A DNA stretch of 48,309 nucleotides from Pseudaminobacter soli (ex Li et al. 2025) (GTDB taxonomy: Bacteria; Pseudomonadota; Alphaproteobacteria; Rhizobiales; Rhizobiaceae), in NCBI RefSeq assembly GCF_003012705.1, contig NZ_PXYL01000026.1, forward strand, positions 1-48,309, written 5' to 3'. Under the pieces are notes generated by a model. The model had not been told where the DNA came from. It did no database searches and saw only the letters and a program-made list of their open reading frames with translations. Shown piece after piece: positions 43,544-48,309 of this stretch; positions within the stretch are counted from its first letter, which is position 1; each line of letters opens with the position of its first letter. The translations under genes were made by a program, and so were the position numbers.

Positions 43544-44538
43544 GGACTGCTCCTCTTTCTGATGATGCAGCGGAATCCAACGTGGCTCATGGAAGTGTCG
43601 ACAGGCTGCGGGTGACGCGCCGCCGGACGGTAGCGGCGGCAATAGTTCGGCGCGCACAGATGCGAGCCCCCCTTCAGGACTCGTCGGGGAATCTTCGCGC
43701 CCAACTGGTTGGCGTCAAAACTCTGTTCCTCGCGCCCACCGCGCGGATTCTGCGGAATGCAGCACGCCTTCGCCGCATCGACGGGGTGTTTCGGCATGTA
43801 CCAGTCGCTTGTCCATTCCCAGACATTGCCGATCATGTCGTAGAGCCCGTAGCCGTTGGCCGGGAACGACATGACTGGCGAGGTGCGCTCGAAACCGTCC
43901 TGGGCGAGGTTCTGCCAGGGGAACTGGCCCTGCCAGGTGTTGGCCATATGTCGGCCATCGGGGGTCAGTTCGTCACCCCAGGCGAATTCTGCTTGGTCGA
44001 GCCCGCCGCGCGCCGCGTATTCCCACTCCGCTTCGGTTGGCAGGTCCTTGTTGGCCCAGCGCGCATAAGCCTCCGCATCGAGGCAGGCGACATGCACCAC
44101 CGGGTGATCTTCCAGCCCTTTGATCGAGGAGCCCGGGCCATAAGGGCTGCGCCAGTTTGCGCCGAATTTGAAGATCCACCACCGACTGAAGTCGTTGAGG
44201 GGCACTGGGTGATCCGGTGGGCTGAATACAAGTGACCCGGCCTTGAGCATGTGCGGCAGTGCGAAAGGATAGTCCTTCGGGTCAGGATTTCTTTCAGCCA
44301 AAGTGACGTGCCCGGTGGCACGGACGAAGGCGCGGAATTGGCGGTTGGTTACAGGCGTCCGGTCGATCCAAAAGCCGTCGACGGCAACACGGTGGATCGG
44401 CGCTTCCTCTGGATAGTGCTGCTCCGATCCCATGCAGAACGCACCGCCTGGAATCCAAATCATGCCGGGAATTGGTGTTTTACTTCGGGGGTCCTCAGCA
44501 GTCGGCGAATCCAAAGCAACAGCCATTGAACACAGCAC
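43540..44538 (-). CDS. Formylglycine-generating enzyme (sulfatase activator)
   Basis: A 332-residue FGE-sulfatase-domain protein that oxidises the active-site Cys of sulfatases to formylglycine. WIPGGAFCMGSEQHYPEEAP opens the fold. The C-terminal KGGSHLCAPNYCRRYRPAAR contains Cys295 and Cys300, spaced exactly as the catalytic pair in aerobic FGEs. No signal peptide is seen, so it acts in the cytosol before the sulfatase is exported. The GTG at 44538 has GGAAGG six bases upstream and is preferred over the ATG at 44526. It is first in the operon with its likely substrate. Confidence 0.93.
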   Translation of the reverse strand: MLCSMAVALDSPTAEDPRSKTPIPGMIWIPGGAFCMGSEQHYPEEAPIHRVAVDGFWIDRTPVTNRQFRAFVRATGHVTLAERNPDPKDYPFALPHMLKAGSLVFSPPDHPVPLNDFSRWWIFKFGANWRSPYGPGSSIKGLEDHPVVHVACLDAEAYARWANKDLPTEAEWEYAARGGLDQAEFAWGDELTPDGRHMANTWQGQFPWQNLAQDGFERTSPVMSFPANGYGLYDMIGNVWEWTSDWYMPKHPVDAAKACCIPQNPRGGREEQSFDANQLGAKIPRRVLKGGSHLCAPNYCRRYRPAARHPQPVDTSMSHVGFRCIIRKRSSP

Positions 44539-44860
44539 CCCTTCCTTTGCGCTGATGAAGACATATCTTGGAGAGTTCTAGGGCGGAGCCTTGAGACGTC
44601 AATGTTGAGTCAAATACCATCAAAAATTCATCGGATTAAGACTGAGTGCGTGGACGAGATCTTTTCTTTCCGCATGAATCGGCGCCGATCGCCTGCGCCG
44701 AGAGCGCAGAGTTGCTCGGTCGCTCCTTTACTGGAAAGGTGAGCCAATGTCGCAACAGTCAAAATAGATATTTGATCTAAATGCAGAAACATCTTGGTCA
44801 GCGAATTGTCTTTGACTATTGTTCCGGTGTCCTGGACGAAACAAGTGGGGGATGGCTGCA
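44539..44860. promoter_or_regulatory. Divergent promoter gap between FGE and the outer-membrane protein
   Basis: 322 bases, AT-richer than average. TTGAGACGTCAA and TTGAGTCAA occur side by side at 44592-44614; they are symmetric phrases that could be a binding site, but this is weak. No gene is seen. Confidence 0.35.
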
Positions 44861-45625
44861 ATGCGGACTGTGCTGCTTGGAATGATGGTATCCTTGTCGT
44901 TGGCGGGTCCGGTTGCCGCGGCAGACGTGACCGAGCCGGCGCCGATCGAAGCCGGCGGCTGGAAGTATCAGCTAACTCTTTACGGCTGGGCGACGTCGCT
45001 GACCGGCGACATCGGTGTCCGAGATTTGCCGGTCGTCCACGCCGACGTGTCCTTCGCCGACATTCTCCGGCATCTTCACGGCGCGTTCATGGGCTCGATC
45101 TACGGCACCAACGGGGAATGGATGTTCCTGGGCGACCTGATCTGGGCCAAGACCGCGTTCGAAGCGAGCGGCCCGATCGTCGGCACGGTCAACTTGGTGC
45201 AGACCCAGGCGATTGCTTCTGGCATCATCGGCTACGCGCTGCCGGTCAACATCCCCAATCTCGATCTGAGCGCGACGGCGGGCATCCGGTACAACTATCT
45301 CAAGGCAGACCTCGACATTGCGCCGGCGGATTTTCCGGGCATCAGCCGCGAGGGCAAGCGCGACTGGGTCGATCCGACCGTCGGGCTCTTCGCGCATTAC
45401 GACTTCAACGACCGCTGGTTCGCCAATGGCCTCGCCGACATTGGCGGCTTTGGGGCCGGCTCGAAGATTTCGGCGCAGGCATTCGCCGCGGTCGGATACA
45501 ATTGGAACGAGAAGATTTCGACCGCGCTCGGCTATCGGGTCCTCTACACCGACTACGACAAGGATAACTTCCTCTACAAGACGACCGAATACGGGCCCTA
45601 TCTCAGCCTCGGCATCCATTTCTGA
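44861..45625 (+). CDS. Outer-membrane beta-barrel protein
   Basis: A 254-residue exported protein. The signal peptide ends near PVAAA (about residue 21). The mature part has repeated amphipathic strands (WKYQLTLYGWATSLTGDIGV; FANGLADIGGFGAGSKISAQ; FAAVGYNWNEKISTALGYRV) and terminates in Phe (LSLGIHF), the outer-membrane insertion signal. ATG 44861 is chosen because GGGGGA lies nine bases upstream and the signal peptide begins there; ATG 44852 would sit on the ribosome-binding site. Predicted function: porin-like or surface sensor. It is divergent from the sulfatase operon. Confidence 0.85.
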   Translation: MRTVLLGMMVSLSLAGPVAAADVTEPAPIEAGGWKYQLTLYGWATSLTGDIGVRDLPVVHADVSFADILRHLHGAFMGSIYGTNGEWMFLGDLIWAKTAFEASGPIVGTVNLVQTQAIASGIIGYALPVNIPNLDLSATAGIRYNYLKADLDIAPADFPGISREGKRDWVDPTVGLFAHYDFNDRWFANGLADIGGFGAGSKISAQAFAAVGYNWNEKISTALGYRVLYTDYDKDNFLYKTTEYGPYLSLGIHF

Positions 45626-46230
45626 CACTGGTTGGATAGACAGCTATGCCGGCGGCCAGCGCTACCGCTGCTGAAGCCTGTCCCTTGCAGAGCGTAGTGC
45701 TAAATCCATCTTGCGCGGTTCGATTTTGGCCCAGATCGAGCGGAAGAGGCTTGGCGCTGGCGGGCCTAAAGGACTTGGGATAGGACTTGCCGGCATCCCT
45801 TCCGGTCGTTGAACTGCTATGCCGATTACAGCCAACGGCAAAAAGGCTGGGCAAGTAAGCAGCATCGAACTTTGGTATTCGAGCCGTTCGGCGAAATAGA
45901 GTAGTCGCGCCAAACATGGACAGCGGGGCTACTTAATTCTTCGACCTTCTTGAGCGCTGGCCCCGATGCCCAGCCGACCAGTCCTTCCACCACCAGGCCC
46001 TCCTGAGGGTCCATTTCGATGCTGTAAAGCTTGGGGTATCCGTCGAGCTTGCCTTGCTGAGCGCCCTTGACCCCGCTGCAAGCCGATCTACATCACAGCC
46101 CGGCTCACTCGAATTGCGGGGTGCCCCACCATTCAGCATGCGGGCCTCTCTTGTAGGGGCTTTCGGAGGTTTTCAGATGTGCCCAGGGCATGATTTGCCG
46201 GGGCGCTAACTTCTGCGATGGAGGCAGGCC
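45626..46230. other. 605-base gap with a reverse-strand coding relic
   Basis: On the reverse strand at about 45880-46070 a protein-like stretch (GKLDGYPKLYSIEMDPQEGL, then VGWASGPALKKVEELSSP) is bounded by an upstream stop. No family was recognised, and it has no start or ribosome-binding site. The promoter of the phosphoesterase operon is likely in 46100-46220. Confidence 0.4.
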
Positions 46231-47583
46231 ATGCATAGAGCTCGGATTTTCGACCGTCTGGATCGCGATCGCAAGCTCCAAGTCGATCGAAGAGTTTTGT
46301 TGGCAGGCTTGGGGATGATGCCGCTTTTGTCCGGGACGCTGATCTCCAAAATGGCAATCGCGCAAAGCGCGGCAACGGGAAATGGGTTTTCATTCGCTGC
46401 GGTCGGCGACACGCGACCGATGATGTATCTGCCGAACAAGGATGGCCAGCCGGACCTCGTGAAGTTGTTCGTCGAGATGTTCGGACTGGCCATGCCCGAA
46501 AAGGTCGCGGAAGCCGTCGTCAAGCGCGATGTGAAGATGACCTTCGACCCGGTGACCGGCCAGCTCATTCAGGTCGTCATGCCCTTTGAAAGCCGCAGCG
46601 AGGTCATGACGTTGAGCGTGGATCAAGGCTGGGTCACGGAAGCCTCGGTCGAAGACGTCAAATTGCTTCCCGGCGTGCATCGAACCATGTTCCGGCTGAG
46701 CGGCGGCGACTGGGTTAGCCGCGAGATCGTCAGAGACGTTCGATCCGGGCGCGCGAGATTCGTGATCAACAGCGGCGACGTTGTCTGGTGGGGAAATCAG
46801 GGGCTCACCGTCGAGCAGAGCCCCTATTGGCAGCGGGTGAACGATACGATGCTCAGGCAACTGCCGCCGCCCGATGATGAGATGCGCGCGGCGGGCCTCG
46901 AGGGACGTTGGTACATCAGCGTGGGCAATCATGAAGTGTGGGGCGATCCGCAGATCGCTGGGGTCCTGTCCGCCGTGCCCTATTTGAAGGACCTGGGCGT
47001 GACGCCGGATCGGCTGATCTACAAGTTCGATTTCAAGAATGTTCGCTTCATCTTCCTGTGGAGCGGGAAGTACGACTATCGCTCCCCGTCGCTCTGGGAT
47101 GCCGATCGGCCGAAGTACGCCGAGCAGATGACGCAGCTCCAGCAGTGGCTGGACGACGCCAAGGCCAAAGGCATCCGCAAGGCATTCATCATCTTCCATT
47201 ACCCGGTCTTCGCGCGCTCGGGCCTGGGCCCTATTCCCGAGCCTGACAATCCCCATAAGGTCATCGCGTCCTACGCCAAGGATATCGAACTGGCCGTGTT
47301 CAACGGACATGTCCACACGACCGAGCTGTACGAGGTTGACGGCGTGAAATACCTGATGCTTGGCGGCGGTGGCGCGGAGCAGGACCCCATCCTGCCGGGA
47401 CGCACGAGCATAAAGGTGCCGGCGGACTATCCACTCGACTTGTATTGGAAAGGCCAGCCACCGAAAGAGGAATACAATTACGTCCTGGTCGATGTTGAAC
47501 CGGGGCAGAAGACCAAATTCACACTCAATCGCTTCCGGCCCTGGGCGGCAGAACCGTTCGCCAGCGTGGATTTGTTTACCTAG
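46231..47583 (+). CDS. Secreted calcineurin-like metallophosphoesterase
   Basis: A 450-residue phosphoesterase. A membrane/signal segment lies near residues 22-45 (VLLAGLGMMPLLSGTLISKM, then AIAQ). The metal-binding blocks are all present in order: AVGDTRP, FVINSGDVVWWG, YISVGNHEVWGD, FIIFHYPVFARS and AVFNGHVHTTELY. The chain is longer than minimal enzymes because of an insert between the first two blocks. GGAGG lies seven bases before the ATG. It overlaps no neighbour but is 16 bases from the next membrane protein, likely an operon. Substrate unknown. Confidence 0.88.
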   Translation: MHRARIFDRLDRDRKLQVDRRVLLAGLGMMPLLSGTLISKMAIAQSAATGNGFSFAAVGDTRPMMYLPNKDGQPDLVKLFVEMFGLAMPEKVAEAVVKRDVKMTFDPVTGQLIQVVMPFESRSEVMTLSVDQGWVTEASVEDVKLLPGVHRTMFRLSGGDWVSREIVRDVRSGRARFVINSGDVVWWGNQGLTVEQSPYWQRVNDTMLRQLPPPDDEMRAAGLEGRWYISVGNHEVWGDPQIAGVLSAVPYLKDLGVTPDRLIYKFDFKNVRFIFLWSGKYDYRSPSLWDADRPKYAEQMTQLQQWLDDAKAKGIRKAFIIFHYPVFARSGLGPIPEPDNPHKVIASYAKDIELAVFNGHVHTTELYEVDGVKYLMLGGGGAEQDPILPGRTSIKVPADYPLDLYWKGQPPKEEYNYVLVDVEPGQKTKFTLNRFRPWAAEPFASVDLFT

Positions 47584-47599
47584 CTTGTTGCGAGTGGAG

Positions 47600-48070
47600 A
47601 TGGAGGTGGCGAGCGCGCTGATGATCATTCATGGCCTGGTGGCGGTCGCGCTGCTGGGGGCGATCACTCATCAGACGCTGGCGGCATGGGCTCCGGCTGT
47701 CCCTCGCCAGGATTCCTTCTTCGCGCGCTTCCGGTCCGTCCCTCCCGCGTCCTTCGCCAACGCCATCGTCGCTTTGTATCTTGCGGCCGCTTTGCTGGGC
47801 GCGAGCCTATATTTGTATTTTCGTGTCGATGTCAGGCCTGCACTGGAGCGCAGCGGACATTGGGAGGCGCTCGGGTTGTTCGACCTCAAGGAGCACTTCA
47901 TCTCGATCGGATTGGGGGTGTTGCCGGCCTATTGGCTCCTCTGGCGACGGCCGGCCGCAGAAGACTCCCGCCGAATGCGTGCCATCTTGACTGCGATCCT
48001 TGCTTTCATCGTCTGGTGGGCCTTCTTGGTCGGCCATGTCATGAATGACATCATGGGCTTCGGTCAATGA
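47600..48070 (+). CDS. Four-helix membrane protein of unknown family
   Basis: A 156-residue membrane protein with four hydrophobic segments (MIIHGLVAVALLGAITHQTL; ANAIVALYLAAALLGASLYL; HFISIGLGVLPAYWLLW; AILTAILAFIVWWAFLVGH) and a conserved-looking RVDVRPALERSGHWEALGLF. No function was recognised. ATG 47600 has GAGTGGAG directly before it; ATG 47621 is an alternative. Its stop overlaps the next gene by four bases. Confidence 0.7.
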   Translation: MEVASALMIIHGLVAVALLGAITHQTLAAWAPAVPRQDSFFARFRSVPPASFANAIVALYLAAALLGASLYLYFRVDVRPALERSGHWEALGLFDLKEHFISIGLGVLPAYWLLWRRPAAEDSRRMRAILTAILAFIVWWAFLVGHVMNDIMGFGQ

Positions 48071-48219
48071 CGCCCGGTCTTGCGTTGCGCCGCTTCGTCT
48101 TGGCGTATGGAGCAACGTTCCCAGTCCTTTACGTGATCGCGCTGGCGAGGGACGTGGCGCTGTTTACGGTATACCCCTCGCTTGGTCTGCCCCCTGAAAA
48201 GTGGTCCTCCCTGAAGTAG
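48067..48219 (+). pseudogene. Membrane protein gene truncated by an IS3-family element
   Basis: ATG 48067 overlaps the preceding stop (ATGA) and opens a frame with a hydrophobic helix (FPVLYVIALARDVALFTVYP). After PSLGLPP the residues come from the IS3 end (CCCCTGAAAAGTGG at about 48189), giving the artificial tail EKWSSLK and a stop at 48219. The native continuation must lie beyond the element. Confidence 0.6.
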
Positions 48220-48309
48220 GCTCGTGAGCCGTTGGAGAGGACATTGGAATGCCCCAGAAGAAGCACAAGCCCGAAGAGATCGTCGCGAAGCTGCGCCAGG
48301 TTGATGTTT
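48188..48309 (+). mobile_element. IS3-family element, left end with OrfA start
   Basis: The end CCCCTGAAAAGTGGTCC at about 48189 is the terminal region typical of this IS3 type, followed by an ATG at 48249 opening OrfA (MPQKKHKPEEIVAKLRQVDV), a leucine-zipper/HTH protein. The element runs off the right edge. Confidence 0.8.
48249..48309 (+). CDS. IS3-family transposase OrfA, 5' end (runs off the right edge)
   Basis: Twenty codons (MPQKKHKPEEIVAKLRQVDV) are visible, identical in style to OrfA of the IS3 family, whose HTH follows. Whether it is intact cannot be seen. Confidence 0.8.
   Translation, partial: MPQKKHKPEEIVAKLRQVDV

Noticed and set aside
46390-47628. 412-codon reverse-strand frame
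   Set aside because: Antisense to the metallophosphoesterase, whose motifs are complete.
1-48309. tRNA, rRNA, CRISPR array, toxin-antitoxin pair, restriction system
   Set aside because: Looked for repeats with regular spacers and family motifs; none was recognised by eye.

Overview
The window looks like an accessory stretch of an alphaproteobacterial, most probably Hyphomicrobiales (rhizobia-type), genome or large plasmid. The grounds are high GC, many ISL3/IS21/IS3/IS110/IS6 remnants of rhizobial type, an HWE/HisKA_2-type kinase, a plasmid-type scpB relic, and short dispersed intergenic repeats of the kind common in rhizobia. No rRNA, tRNA, CRISPR array or replication origin was recognised. 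The species cannot be named from sequence alone.

Layout, left to right. 1-1311: a mosaic of broken insertion sequences (ISL3, IS21 istB, IS3). 1376-7031: ion and energy genes, namely an ArsB/NhaD-type anion permease and a ppk2-P-type ATPase pair. 7480-9001: a TetR regulator divergent from a GFA-like gene and a DUF6958-type gene, with a perfect palindrome between them. 9278-11260: a Tat-exported FAD amine oxidase. 12062-20118: the most coherent multi-gene module. One arm is a leftward operon (small secreted protein, COG4705 membrane protein, OmpR-type regulator, histidine kinase). The other arm is a rightward operon (PsbP-like secreted protein, two different ABC ATPases, one large FtsX-type permease). 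The two share a 254-base promoter region with repeated CTTACG motifs.

20549-26705: an atypical NRAMP transporter, an IS110 relic fused to a kup fragment, an exported protein plus OmpA-like protein, a truncated scpB, and an Ldh-family imine/keto-acid reductase. 27427-33302: gamma-glutamyltransferase, a ChaC cyclotransferase (both acting on glutathione), a GNAT acetyltransferase and a membrane-bound HWE-type kinase. 33659-39440: an IS6 element, then a cyoABCD ubiquinol oxidase operon, then a decayed IS6 relic in the same orientation. 39866-48309: an LssY-C protein, a bestrophin-like/DUF4239-type membrane protein, a formylglycine-generating enzyme translationally coupled to an arylsulfatase, an outer-membrane beta-barrel, a metallophosphoesterase, small membrane proteins, and the start of an IS3-family element at the right edge.

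How the genes work together: most modules concern the envelope and ion or redox balance. They include metal and potassium transport, polyphosphate-dependent nucleotide phosphorylation, glutathione turnover, respiration, sulfate-ester hydrolysis and envelope stress sensing. They are stitched together by insertion-sequence scars, as expected for a region assembled by repeated transfer. The best candidate for an undescribed system is the divergent two-component/ABC module at 12-20 kb. Second candidates are the sulfatase/FGE pair with an unusual modification motif and the NRAMP protein lacking the canonical metal-site residues.
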